From assembly GCA_016932335.1 (NCBI GenBank), contig JAFGCZ010000008.1:62001-126000 (forward strand): DNA of 64,000 bases, read 5' to 3'. Made by a program: the position numbers and the translations under genes. This document shows, in pieces, positions 25,372 to 35,558 of the stretch; position 1 is the first letter of the stretch; every line of letters starts with the position of its first letter. Source of the stretch: Opitutales bacterium (lineage in GTDB: Bacteria; Verrucomicrobiota; Verrucomicrobiia; Opitutales; Oceanipulchritudinaceae). Below the pieces are notes generated by a model, which saw only the letters and a list, made by a program, of their open reading frames with translations, did not search any database and was not told the origin of the DNA.

Positions 25372-25785
25372 TCAGCGTTTACGCTCTTTAGCCAGTTGTT
25401 GCACGATGGCAAAGCGGGCCTTGGTCTCGAGTTCTTCAAGAATTTCCGGATCTTCTTTGCGTGCTTCGGCCTGTGCCAGCGCTTCTTCGGCCCGCCTGCG
25501 GGCATCTTCGGCAGCGCCGGCATCGATTTCCTGAATATTGATGGCGGCTTCTGTGAGAACACTGATTTTATCGCCCTGAACTTGGGCAAAGCCACGGTCG
25601 ACAGCCAACGCATCGGTAGTGCCGTTGCGGGTAACCATAAGCTCACCGGCCTCCAGAAGTGTCATCAGAGGAATGTGCCCGGGAAGGACATCGATCTGCC
25701 CGCTGCTTGTGGGCAAAACGACACTGTCCACCGTCTCGCAATAGACTTTTTTTTCAGGGGTTACAATTTCCAGCAAAAGAGCCAT
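25372..25785 (-). CDS. atpC: ATP synthase F1 epsilon subunit
   Basis: A 137-aa subunit: beta-sandwich N-domain (LEIVTPEKKVY... PGHIPLMTLL) and a helical C-domain (residues 85-137, EDARRRAEEALAQAEARKE). It links the rotor to F1 and regulates hydrolysis. Last gene of the operon, transcribed minus, 29 bp after atpD. Confidence 0.95.
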   Translation of the reverse strand: MALLLEIVTPEKKVYCETVDSVVLPTSSGQIDVLPGHIPLMTLLEAGELMVTRNGTTDALAVDRGFAQVQGDKISVLTEAAINIQEIDAGAAEDARRRAEEALAQAEARKEDPEILEELETKARFAIVQQLAKERKR

Positions 25786-25814
25786 AGTTACGCTGCTTTC
25801 TAAGGTTCCTTAAA

Positions 25815-27293
<1,479 letters not shown>

Positions 27294-28190
27294 TCAACTC
27301 GCGGAAGCTGCGGAAATTTCCTGAATTTCCTGCGTAATGGCAGCTTGGCGGGCTTTGTTGAATTTCAAAGTAAGGGAGTCGCAGAGTTCTCCGGCGTTGT
27401 CGGTGGCGGTCTTCATGGCCACCATGCGGGCGCTGTGTTCGGAAGCCTTGGCTTCGAGCACTTTGTGGTAAATCTCTCGACTGATAAAGAGGGGGATGAT
27501 GGCATCGAGAATCTCTTTGGCCGAGGGCTCAAAGCGGATCTCACGCTCATCGTTCTCGATGGGGGCTTTTTCGGTATAATCCTGAACACCAATAATGGCC
27601 TGAATGAGATCATCCAACCCGATCATGGGCACCAGGTTAATAAGGACGGCCTCCTGCTTGAGGTTATTGATGAACTGAGTGTAGAGCACTTCGATGGTGT
27701 CGATTTCGCCCTCATAATAGGCGTTGAGAAGAAAATCGACAACCGGACGCAGTTCCGAAAAAAGGACGTGGTCGCTGACAGAAAAGTCGGCCAGCAGATT
27801 TCTGCGGGAGCGGCTGACAAACTGGGTGGCTTTGCGTCCAACGGTAACAAAGGCGGCTTTTTCACGATCGATTTCGGCCAGAGCGCGAAAAAGGTTGGCG
27901 TTGAGTGAGCCGCAAAGGCCCTTATCTGTTGAAAGTAAGAGAATACCACGCTTTTTAACCTCGCGCTTTTCGAAAATGGGCGATTGCACGGCGGCCAGTT
28001 CTTCCACACTCAAATGCCGGAAAAGCCCGGAAACGATTTCGGCCATGAGCTGGGCATAGGGACGACTGGCAACGGCCTGATCCTGAGCCTTCTTCATTTT
28101 AGACGCGGCCACAAGCTGCATGGCACGGGTAATCTTACCCGTGTTTTTGACGGACTTGATGCGGCGTTGAATGTCTCTTAAGTTAGCCAT
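27294..28190 (-). CDS. atpG: ATP synthase F1 gamma subunit
   Basis: A 298-aa central stalk subunit. N-terminal RRIKSVKNTGKITRAMQLVAASKMKKAQ is the long coiled-coil helix. The C-terminal partner helix is SARMVAMKTATDNAG, continued by LTLKFNKARQAAITQEI. Length is usual. Confidence 0.96.
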   Translation of the reverse strand: MANLRDIQRRIKSVKNTGKITRAMQLVAASKMKKAQDQAVASRPYAQLMAEIVSGLFRHLSVEELAAVQSPIFEKREVKKRGILLLSTDKGLCGSLNANLFRALAEIDREKAAFVTVGRKATQFVSRSRRNLLADFSVSDHVLFSELRPVVDFLLNAYYEGEIDTIEVLYTQFINNLKQEAVLINLVPMIGLDDLIQAIIGVQDYTEKAPIENDEREIRFEPSAKEILDAIIPLFISREIYHKVLEAKASEHSARMVAMKTATDNAGELCDSLTLKFNKARQAAITQEIQEISAASAS

Positions 28191-28202
28191 CGGGCAAAAA
28201 GG

Positions 28203-29738
28203 TTAGGCTTTGTATCCGTTTTTCCACTGATCCATTGCAGCTTTGATGTCGGACTCAAGGGCATCATTCAGCTTCTTTTCTTTGGCAATTTTGTCCAGGA
28301 GGGGCGTTTTCTGAGTTGTCAGGAAAACTTCCAGATTCTCGGAAGCGGCAACAATGCCATGGACTTCGATATCGTCGAAGTAACCCTTGTTGGAGGCCCA
28401 GAGGGTGATGACCTGCACGGTAACCGGCTTGGGACTGGCGGCAGGCTGCTTAAAGAGTTCCACAAGGCGGGCACCGCGATCGAGAGTGGCTTTGGTGCGG
28501 GCATCGAGGTCGGACCCGAACTGGGCAAAAGCCGCCAGCTCGCGATATTGGGCGAGTTGCAGCTTAATGGTACCGGCCACCTGCTTGAGGGCTTTAATCT
28601 GTGCGGAGGAACCTACACGGGAAACGGAGAGACCTACCGAGATAGCAGGGCGAATACCTTGATTGAAGAGGTCCGTTTCAAGGAAGACTTGGCCATCGGT
28701 AATGGAAATTACGTTGGTTGGAATGTAGGCGGAAACGTCGCCGGCCTGTGTTTCGATAATCGGTAAAGCTGTAAGTGAACCACCTCCATGCTCTGAATTG
28801 AGGCGGGCCGCACGTTCAAGCAGGCGACTGTGCAAATAGAAAACGTCACCGGGGAAGGCTTCACGACCGGAGGGGCGTTTCAAAATCAAAGAAATGTGAC
28901 GGTAGGCTACGGCGTGTTTGGAAAGGTCGTCGTAAACGATGAGGGCATCCATACCATTTTCCATGAACCATTCACCCATGGCGCAACCGGAATAGGGAGC
29001 AATGTATTGGTTGGTGGGGTTATCGGCAGCAGGAGCGGCTACAATAATGGTGTAATCCAGCGCATCGTTCTTTTCCAGTGTCTTGATGATGCGGGCGATG
29101 TTGGCATTTTTCTGCCCGATGGCTACGTAAATGGAATAGAGCGGGCGGAAATCGGGGTCACCGGATGCTTCGCCAATGCGGTTGAGCTTGGCCTGAGCAA
29201 TAATGGTATCGATGGCGATGGTGGTTTTACCGGTTTGGCGGTCGCCCACAATGAGTTCGCGCTGCCCGCGGCCGATGGGGATCATGGCATCAATCGGCAT
29301 GATACCCGTCTGTACCGGCTGATCCACACTCTTTCGCGGGATAATGCCGGGGGCAATGCGTTCTACAGGAAAGCGTTCGTCGGAGGGGATGGGGCCTTTG
29401 CCGTCCACGGGTTGGCCGATGGCATCGACTACGCGCCCCAGCAGGCCTTTACCAACGGGAACGGAGAGGAGGCGACCAGTAGTTTTGCACTCATCGCCTT
29501 CCTTAAGGTGGGAAACATCACCCATGACCACGCAGCCGACTTCATCTTCCTTCAGATTGAGCGCGATTCCGTAAAGGCCTCCGGGAAACTCAATCATTTC
29601 ATTGGACATGGCATCGGAAAGGCCTTCGATGTGAGCCACACCATCGGCGATAGCGCGAATGGTACCGATATTAGTCTGTTGTGTTTCCGTGGTCAGGGAA
29701 GCAATTTCTTTTTCAATTTGTTCGAGAATCGAGCTCAT
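28203..29738 (-). CDS. atpA: ATP synthase F1 alpha subunit
   Basis: A 511-aa regulatory catalytic-interface subunit. Walker A is [13 protein letters not shown] near residue 170, and [17 protein letters not shown] carries the conserved Arg finger region. N-terminal crown and C-terminal helical bundle are present. It sits 36 bp after atpH and 12 bp before atpG. Confidence 0.97.
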   Translation of the reverse strand: MSSILEQIEKEIASLTTETQQTNIGTIRAIADGVAHIEGLSDAMSNEMIEFPGGLYGIALNLKEDEVGCVVMGDVSHLKEGDECKTTGRLLSVPVGKGLLGRVVDAIGQPVDGKGPIPSDERFPVERIAPGIIPRKSVDQPVQTGIMPIDAMIPIGRGQRELIVGDRQTGKTTIAIDTIIAQAKLNRIGEASGDPDFRPLYSIYVAIGQKNANIARIIKTLEKNDALDYTIIVAAPAADNPTNQYIAPYSGCAMGEWFMENGMDALIVYDDLSKHAVAYRHISLILKRPSGREAFPGDVFYLHSRLLERAARLNSEHGGGSLTALPIIETQAGDVSAYIPTNVISITDGQVFLETDLFNQGIRPAISVGLSVSRVGSSAQIKALKQVAGTIKLQLAQYRELAAFAQFGSDLDARTKATLDRGARLVELFKQPAASPKPVTVQVITLWASNKGYFDDIEVHGIVAASENLEVFLTTQKTPLLDKIAKEKKLNDALESDIKAAMDQWKNGYKA

Positions 29739-29774
29739 TGGTAAATACTGGTTAGAAAGTGTTGAACAGGGGAA

Positions 29775-30173
29775 TCAGATGTGGTCGGCGAGGCGTTTGA
29801 GGCGGTCGGCAACGGAGTTTTCGTAGACATTGTCGCCTACCTGGAGGCGGAGGCCGCTGATTAAGGCGGGATTTTCCTGGACCACGGGGCGCAACTCGTA
29901 ACCGAGTAACTTGCTGTAGTGGGCAGTGAGGCTTTCGATGTCGTCCGAACTAAGTTTGCCGGCGTACTCGATGGTCAGCTCACGGCGTTTCAGCTCGAGG
30001 CGCAGGCGGTTGCGGAAGCTCCGCATAAAGGCTTTTCGCTGAGCAAGCGGGAGGGGGTCGAGAACCTTTTTCAAGCCCGAAACGACATCGCCCACACCGG
30101 GTTCACCGGCCTGAGCGGCATAATCGGCCAGTTTGTAGGCCAGGGGCTGCAATCTGTCGTTTGTTTTGCTCAT
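29775..30173 (-). CDS. atpH: ATP synthase delta subunit (short)
   Basis: A 132-aa subunit, well below the usual 175-180 aa. The C-terminal half keeps the family end: a motif with ISGLRLQVGDNVYENSVADR. The N-terminal six-helix bundle region that binds alpha is shortened, starting MSKTNDRLQPLAYKLADY. One base separates its ATG from the atpF stop. No frameshift is visible, so the shortness looks genuine. It links F1 to the b stator. Confidence 0.9.
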   Translation of the reverse strand: MSKTNDRLQPLAYKLADYAAQAGEPGVGDVVSGLKKVLDPLPLAQRKAFMRSFRNRLRLELKRRELTIEYAGKLSSDDIESLTAHYSKLLGYELRPVVQENPALISGLRLQVGDNVYENSVADRLKRLADHI

Positions 30174-30174
30174 A

Positions 30175-30735
30175 TCAGTTTACGGATGAAAGTTCCTTGC
30201 CGGCAGCCTTGGCGAAGGCGTCTTTCTGAGCATCGCTGAGTTCGGACTGCAGGACCTTGGCGGAAGTCATAACAACCAAGCGGGCAATTTCGCTGCGGGT
30301 TTCGGCAAGAATTTTCTGTCGTTCCATTTCGGTGGCCTCTCGGCCTTTTTCGAACATGGTTTCGACTTTGGCAGTAGCCGCCTGAGTCTCCCGTTCAAGC
30401 AGTTCTTTGGCCTGGATGCGCGCATCCTGCAGCAATTCCTGAGCTTGCAGGGAAGCCTCGCGGAGGACTTCGGCCTGTTGTTTTTCCGCCTCGGTCAGTT
30501 TCTGCTTCATTTCTTCGGCGTATTTCAAACCGTCGGCAATTTGTTGACGGCGCTCTTCGGCCTTTTCGTTCACCGGTTTAACGGCAAATTTATAGATGAC
30601 GACCATAAGCAGACCAAAGTTAATGGCCTGCACAAGCATCATTTTCAGGTTGATACCGAAGGTGTTTACCAGATCGCTGACCATACCGGATTGTTCGGCA
30701 GCCGCACTGGCGAAGATACTGAAGTTATCCAACAT
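30175..30735 (-). CDS. atpF: ATP synthase F0 b subunit
   Basis: A 186-aa peripheral stalk protein. A single membrane helix near residues 30-52 (NLKMMLVQAINFGLLMVVIYK) is followed by a long charged coiled coil (ERRQQIADGLKYAEEMKQ...) that dimerises. Single b gene, no b' copy. Confidence 0.95.
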   Translation of the reverse strand: MLDNFSIFASAAAEQSGMVSDLVNTFGINLKMMLVQAINFGLLMVVIYKFAVKPVNEKAEERRQQIADGLKYAEEMKQKLTEAEKQQAEVLREASLQAQELLQDARIQAKELLERETQAATAKVETMFEKGREATEMERQKILAETRSEIARLVVMTSAKVLQSELSDAQKDAFAKAAGKELSSVN

Positions 30736-30801
30736 AGAGACTCCATCCGTTGCGCGCAGCCGCCAACAGGCGGCTGCACAGTGGATATCGGTTAAAAAGA
30801 A

Positions 30802-31038
30802 TTAGAGGAAGAGGGCGATCAAACCGAGACCTTCAGCCAAAGCCATAGCAATAATGGCTTGAACGAGGACCTTGGTGGAGGCGCCGGGGTTGCGACCGAC
30901 GGATTCAACGGCTTTGGCACCGATAAGGCCTACACCGATAGCAGCGGATGCCGCAACGAGGGCACCTTTAACACCGGAATCGGTGATGTTGATTACATCG
31001 TTAATGTCCACTTGTGCGAGAATATCGAGCATGTGCAT
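30802..31038 (-). CDS. atpE: ATP synthase F0 c subunit
   Basis: A 78-aa proteolipid of two helices joined by the GRNPGA polar loop. The ion-binding Glu is in AMALAEGLGLIAL on helix 2. The residue after the Glu is Gly rather than Ser/Thr, which with the lack of Gln on helix 1 favours H+ over Na+ coupling (inference). The start at MHMLDIL (31038) is the likely one; the Met two codons later is an alternative. Confidence 0.92.
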   Translation of the reverse strand: MHMLDILAQVDINDVINITDSGVKGALVAASAAIGVGLIGAKAVESVGRNPGASTKVLVQAIIAMALAEGLGLIALFL

Positions 31039-31125
31039 TTTTAGTAACTTTTTTTGAGGGTTAACGTGAATGCCCGGCACTCGGTGAGCGTTTAGGCTCT
31101 GGCACCGTCTGCATTCATGAAAGGG

Positions 31126-32013
31126 TTAATGGTGAGCCGCTTCTCCATCTCCATGGTTGCAGATGAGGCCAATATAAACGGCGCACAAAAGGGTGAAGAC
31201 GAGGGCTTGAACAAAGCCGATGAGGGTTTCCAGCCCGTAGAAGGGCAACTGTAGGCCTATGGGGAATTTCTGATTAAGCGTTGTGATGAGCGTCTCTCCG
31301 CCATAAATGTTGCCGTAAAGACGAACTGAAAGAGAAACATTGCGCAACAGGATGGAAAAAAGTTCAATAACACCAACGGCTAAGAATACGGGGATGAGCC
31401 CAAAATAGAGGAATTTAGGCATATCGGAAGCATCGGCTTTGTTGCCGAAAATATCAAAGAGGAGGGCTTTGATGCCGGCATAGCGGAGCACATAATAGAG
31501 CCAGCCAACGGTAGCTCCGATGAGGCCAAGGGCCAGAGTGGTGTTCATGTCGGAATTCATGGGGCGCATCCAATAGATAAGGTGCCCTTCTTCGTTATAG
31601 AAGCCAAAGGCGCCGACGCCGGGAATGAGACCACTCCAGTTATGAATGAGAACAAAAACAAAAAGCCCGAGCAGGAAGGGAAGCGTGGGTTTAACCATGC
31701 GCTCGCCGACAATGGGCTCAATGAGGTTGCGGATAAAATCGATAAGCGCTTCGAGAAGCATTTGAGCTTTGCCCGGAATCAATTGCGGGTTACGCACGGA
31801 AAGGCGTACCACCAAAAGCAAAAGCAATGTAATGAGCCAGCCCATACACATGGCATTGGTAACGGGCAATCCCCACAATTCAAAGAGGATATAGGCTTTT
31901 TGAGAAACCACCGGTCCGGCCTCATGATGCTCGGCTGCCTCAACAGCGTGGGCGGATAGAGCGGATCCGAAAAAGAAAAAAGATAAAAGAGTTGTTAATC
32001 GCTTGGAAATCAT
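31126..32013 (-). CDS. atpB: ATP synthase F0 a subunit
   Basis: A 295-aa membrane subunit and first gene of the operon. An N-terminal signal-like stretch (MISKRLTTLLSFFFFGSALSAHA) precedes the conserved core. The proton-path Arg is in SLSVRLYGNIYGGE. At least five transmembrane segments follow residue 60. The start at MISKRLTT is chosen because the 26 extra codons in the track are not family-like. No atpI is found upstream. Confidence 0.94.
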   Translation of the reverse strand: MISKRLTTLLSFFFFGSALSAHAVEAAEHHEAGPVVSQKAYILFELWGLPVTNAMCMGWLITLLLLLVVRLSVRNPQLIPGKAQMLLEALIDFIRNLIEPIVGERMVKPTLPFLLGLFVFVLIHNWSGLIPGVGAFGFYNEEGHLIYWMRPMNSDMNTTLALGLIGATVGWLYYVLRYAGIKALLFDIFGNKADASDMPKFLYFGLIPVFLAVGVIELFSILLRNVSLSVRLYGNIYGGETLITTLNQKFPIGLQLPFYGLETLIGFVQALVFTLLCAVYIGLICNHGDGEAAHH

Positions 32014-32375
32014 GCGAATAAGAGGTGTTGAATCACACAAGAGATGTCTTTTGTAATGATGCATGAATTTCCATGAGGTCAACCCAGGCAATCAATAAAA
32101 AGGGATGAATTCAAAAAACAAACTAAGCGAAATCACCCAAGGGTGATTCACGTAAAGCATCATGTTAAAAATGAGTCCGATTTAGCAACGGAAAAATGAG
32201 TTTAGGCAGTTAATTCATGAGTGCTAGGTTAAGCATTTAACCATTCCGAATTAACTTTCGCAAGGGAAATTTGCTCAGGTTGATCCGTTAACAAAGCTCA
32301 GGGGCCTTTGCCTCAGGCTGCATTGCTAAAGGTTGCTTGCGTTTTGGAGGGTAATAGGCAAGCTGGAGTTTTGAT
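32014..32375. other. Promoter region of the atp operon (gene-free)
   Basis: No coding sequence seen. It contains an 18-bp perfect inverted repeat, described next, and another GGTTAA-N4-TTAACC repeat near 32226. The atp operon promoter on the minus strand should be here; I cannot place a -10/-35 box with confidence. Confidence 0.5.
32131..32148. repeat. Inverted repeat upstream of the atp operon
   Basis: AATCACCC-AA-GGGTGATT, perfect, 118 bp before the atpB start. Either an operator or a short leader hairpin; no T run follows, so it is not a terminator. Confidence 0.5.
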
Positions 32376-32597
32376 ATGCCCAACCCGGAAGACATCACTC
32401 ACAAGATCGGTCAGATCAAGCAGAAGCAGTCGCGCATAGTTGAGCCGATGAAGCCACAGGAGCCGATGGTTCGCCCGCGCGGGGTTCGCCACCATACCCG
32501 CCCGATGGCTTTTGATGCTTTTTTTTGGGGGATCTGGATCGTAGTTGGAGCGGTCTGCCTTGCCCAACTTGTGCTACCGCTGTTCTATAGTCGTTAA
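32376..32597 (+). CDS. Small single-pass membrane protein, unknown
   Basis: A 73-aa protein. A polar, basic N-terminal part (DITHKIGQIKQKQS) is followed by one hydrophobic helix near residues 48-68 (FFWGIWIVVGAVCLAQLVL). An AGCTGGAG ribosome-binding region lies nine bases before the ATG. It converges with trmB and shares its stop bases (TTAA). I do not recognise it. Confidence 0.55.
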   Translation: MPNPEDITHKIGQIKQKQSRIVEPMKPQEPMVRPRGVRHHTRPMAFDAFFWGIWIVVGAVCLAQLVLPLFYSR

Positions 32598-33184
32598 TGG
32601 CGACGGGCAATCAGGGGTTTACCGCGACCCTTGACTTCTTCAAAAAAGCTGGGTGCGTCGAAATGCCATTCTGCGGCTTCGTCAATCTCCCAGGCTGGAT
32701 GCGCCTGAATCTCTTCTTTAGCCCACTCCCAATAGCCTTCGTGGTCGGTACGGAAATAAAAGAAACTTCCGGAGGCCATGCGGCCGGCCAGGAGATTTAG
32801 AAAGGGGGCCTGCACCAGTCGATTTTTGAAATGGCGTTTTTTCGGCCAGGGGTCCGGGTAAAGGAGCATAACACGCGTCAGTGCCACCTGCTCCGGCAAC
32901 GCAGCGAGGAACTCAGTCGCTTCGGCTTTAATAAATTCGAGGTTGCCCAACTCTCTTTTCACCTGTTTGGAGGTGCTTTTTTCCACACGTTTTCCCAAAA
33001 TATCGATGCCCACACAGCGTTCCTGCGGGTGAACTAGGGCGTAGGCATTGAGGTAGTGTCCGTGCCCGCACCCAATCTCCAAAGTCAATTGCGAACAATT
33101 GCAAAAGCGTTCTTCGCAAAGCTGGCGCAAAGCGGCTTTGCGTTGAGCGACCCATGCCTCGTGCTGTTCTCGTGTAATGGCCAT
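32594..33184 (-). CDS. trmB: tRNA (guanine-N7)-methyltransferase TrmB
   Basis: A 196-aa SAM-dependent enzyme making m7G46 in tRNA. LEIGCGHGHYL is motif I, and LYPDPWPKKRHFKNRL is the TrmB-specific substrate motif near residue 110. RTDHEGY follows near 145. Shorter than many homologues (about 210-240 aa) through a short N-terminus. Start at MAITREQHE. Confidence 0.93.
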   Translation of the reverse strand: MAITREQHEAWVAQRKAALRQLCEERFCNCSQLTLEIGCGHGHYLNAYALVHPQERCVGIDILGKRVEKSTSKQVKRELGNLEFIKAEATEFLAALPEQVALTRVMLLYPDPWPKKRHFKNRLVQAPFLNLLAGRMASGSFFYFRTDHEGYWEWAKEEIQAHPAWEIDEAAEWHFDAPSFFEEVKGRGKPLIARRH

Positions 33185-33232
33185 ACAAGGCTACATGGCG
33201 AAAGGGCGGCAGGGGTCAAGTGCAGAGACATA

Positions 33233-33652
33233 TCAACTGACAAACTTAGATGCCAGAGCGTCATAGTGAGTCAACAGATCACGCAAACTATCGGTATCGA
33301 AAGGTTTGCTGTAACAGGCGACCATACCGGCACGTATACACTCCTGCTGTAGACTTAGGCTGTAATCTGCAGTAAGTCCCACAATAATAGATGGAGCGGC
33401 CACATAAGCCGGCAGAGCAGAGATCTTTTCGGCAGCTTCCACCCCATTCATCTCCGGCATAAAGATATCCATAAGAATAAGGTCATAGTAGCGAGCGCGG
33501 GCACATTCAAGGGCCAAGACTCCATTTGCGGCAAACTCAGGGATAACGCTGAAAAAATCCTCAATCAAAATACCAAGGATATCCCGATTGATGGCATTAT
33601 CATCCACCACCAATACGCGCAAAGCAGAGGAACTGGAGTTAACCCGTTTCAT
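33233..33652 (-). CDS. Single-domain response regulator
   Basis: A 139-aa receiver. It has the acidic pair (VLVVDDNAINRD), phospho-Asp (LILMDIFMPEMNGVEAA), Thr in VGLTADY and Lys in ACYSKPF. No output domain. Its ATG overlaps the stop of the preceding kinase gene by four bases (33649-33652), so it is translationally coupled and is a likely phosphoacceptor or phosphate shuttle of the same pathway. Confidence 0.88.
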   Translation of the reverse strand: MKRVNSSSSALRVLVVDDNAINRDILGILIEDFFSVIPEFAANGVLALECARARYYDLILMDIFMPEMNGVEAAEKISALPAYVAAPSIIVGLTADYSLSLQQECIRAGMVACYSKPFDTDSLRDLLTHYDALASKFVS

Positions 33653-35130
33653 GAAACAGAAGCACCCTTACATTCTTTGTATTCATTTTTAAACATAGGC
33701 AGGGATAATATAACCATAAATCCAGGTTTATCACTGCGATTGCCTATTTCTATACTACCACCGGAAAGCGCGACCAGGCGATGCACCTGAGCCAAGCCCA
33801 CCCCCACCCCGGGAACTTCTCCAGTATAATAAGGGTCTTCCTGAAAAAAGGGATTCATCAGTTTTCCCAAAGCACTTTGAGCAACGTGTTTTCCATCGTC
33901 CTGGAGGATAATGCGAAGAAAACCATCGGTGATCTCTAAGAAAACATCCATGAAAGGCTTTCCATGAGGATGAAACTTCTGCGCATTTTCCAGTAGTTCA
34001 TAGAGGATCGCTTCCAGAGAATAGTGAGGTATCTTAAGGCAATCTTCGCCCAAAGCCTTGGAATGGCATTCCAAAGCAATTCCCAAATCACTTCCCAGTT
34101 GGTTGATACAAACAAGCACCTCGCTAACGGAAACAACATCCTTTTCTGGGCGATTTTCCAATACATCTACATATAAGAGGATACGCTCAACGATTGAATT
34201 AAGACGCAGAGCGCTATTGTGGGCTATATTCAGAATATTCCCTATCTGCCCCATGGTGGTTTCTGCCGGCTCAGCTTTAAGCAACCCGAGGGGCGCAACA
34301 ATGCCATTCAGCGGCGTGCGCAATTTATGATTCAAAATGGATCGCAGAGACCAAACCATGCTCTGCTGGCGGTATTGCTCGGTCACATCTTTAAGGGTGA
34401 GCACGTAGCGCTGATAGTTCCCCCAGAAGACTTTTTTTCCAGAGACTAGAATCCACCGATTTTCTCCTTCGCGAGTGACAAATGTCCACGCCTTGCAAAC
34501 CAGATCATCGAGATCTCGCAGTTCGGCCAGATCGCCCTCGATCAGTTGCAGTTTTTGCAAAATGAGGTCGAAAGAGGCAATCTCAGCAGTGTGCTCATCC
34601 CCCTTCCGCAATCCCAGATAATTATAGGCCTGAGTATTTCCGGAGAGAATACTGCCGGAGGCATTAGTCACCAAGACCCCATGCGGGAGCAAATCGCTGG
34701 TTTCCTGAAGGAACGATTTCAGGGACGCAATTTGGCGACTGCTATCCGCTTTAAGAACGGAATCCACTTTGAATTCCAGATCCTCCAGCAAAAACGGTTT
34801 AGTAAGAAAATAATCGACGCCATATTCATTAGCGAGCATGCGCACCGGAAGGTCCTGCCGGGCGGTAATCATCATAACCGGAATATGTGTGTATTGTTCG
34901 TTTCTCTTAATCAGTGAACAATAGACATCAAAGGAATCATTGGGCGTCTCGAAATTAATGATCACCAGAGACGGAAGCCGCTCTTCCAGGAGCAACAGTC
35001 TAAGAGAATCCGCATGTTCAATAAACAGCAAATCGACACGGGAACGCTCAAACAAGTCCTCATAAAGGGCCTTGCTGAGAGCATCCGAGTCGGTAATAAC
35101 AACCAGTGGCTTTTGCTGCTGCTCAATCAT
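33649..35130 (-). CDS. Histidine kinase with N-terminal pseudo-receiver and PAS
   Basis: A 493-aa cytosolic kinase. Residues 1-125 are a receiver fold in which the phospho-Asp is replaced by Asn (LPSLVIINFETPNDSFD), although the Lys (YFLTKPF) is kept. A PAS-like region follows (HGVLVTNASGSILSGNTQAYNYLG). The H box is SILNHKLRTPLNGIVAP, the N box is YELLENAQKF, and the G boxes are LQDDGKHV and GVGVGLAQV. The start MIEQQQKPL is chosen as the first Met of the receiver fold. The Asn suggests the receiver senses by binding rather than phosphorylation. Confidence 0.85.
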   Translation of the reverse strand: MIEQQQKPLVVITDSDALSKALYEDLFERSRVDLLFIEHADSLRLLLLEERLPSLVIINFETPNDSFDVYCSLIKRNEQYTHIPVMMITARQDLPVRMLANEYGVDYFLTKPFLLEDLEFKVDSVLKADSSRQIASLKSFLQETSDLLPHGVLVTNASGSILSGNTQAYNYLGLRKGDEHTAEIASFDLILQKLQLIEGDLAELRDLDDLVCKAWTFVTREGENRWILVSGKKVFWGNYQRYVLTLKDVTEQYRQQSMVWSLRSILNHKLRTPLNGIVAPLGLLKAEPAETTMGQIGNILNIAHNSALRLNSIVERILLYVDVLENRPEKDVVSVSEVLVCINQLGSDLGIALECHSKALGEDCLKIPHYSLEAILYELLENAQKFHPHGKPFMDVFLEITDGFLRIILQDDGKHVAQSALGKLMNPFFQEDPYYTGEVPGVGVGLAQVHRLVALSGGSIEIGNRSDKPGFMVILSLPMFKNEYKECKGASVS

Positions 35131-35164
35131 AAGAACGCATTGGAATACCTTGAAGAAGGTATAC

Positions 35165-35524
35165 TCATGCTTTGGCACCACAGAGGTGTCTGGCTTCAGA
35201 AACAAAGCGTTCAAAAGCCCCGGGAAGGGCATTGATCAATGCCATATCGGGAAGCTCCTGATTGAGGCCGGCCAAATTGATGGCAGAGGCCAGCTCCGTG
35301 AGCTCAGAGGCACCCAAAACGCTGGCACTGCCCTTGAGTTTATGGGCAGCAGAGCGAAAGGCGTCGAAGGAAGCACTGTTCACATGAGTAATAATTTCAT
35401 CAATGAGAATAGGTGTTTCTGCCTCAAAAAGAGGAATCAGACGCTCATAAACAGTCAACCCGTTGCGTTTACGCGCAAGCAGCTGATCTGCGATACTTCT
35501 GTCGATTACTTTATGAGTTAACAT
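35165..35524 (-). CDS. HPt (histidine phosphotransfer) protein
   Basis: A 119-aa helical-bundle protein with the phospho-His motif AAHKLKGSASVLGA near residue 60 and no other domain. It would relay phosphoryl groups between the neighbouring kinases and receivers. The start MLTHKVIDRS is preferred over the track's upstream Met because the bundle begins here. Confidence 0.85.
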   Translation of the reverse strand: MLTHKVIDRSIADQLLARKRNGLTVYERLIPLFEAETPILIDEIITHVNSASFDAFRSAAHKLKGSASVLGASELTELASAINLAGLNQELPDMALINALPGAFERFVSEARHLCGAKA

Positions 35525-35558
35525 GATTTTAAGAAGAACGAGGTGAATAATGAACACG

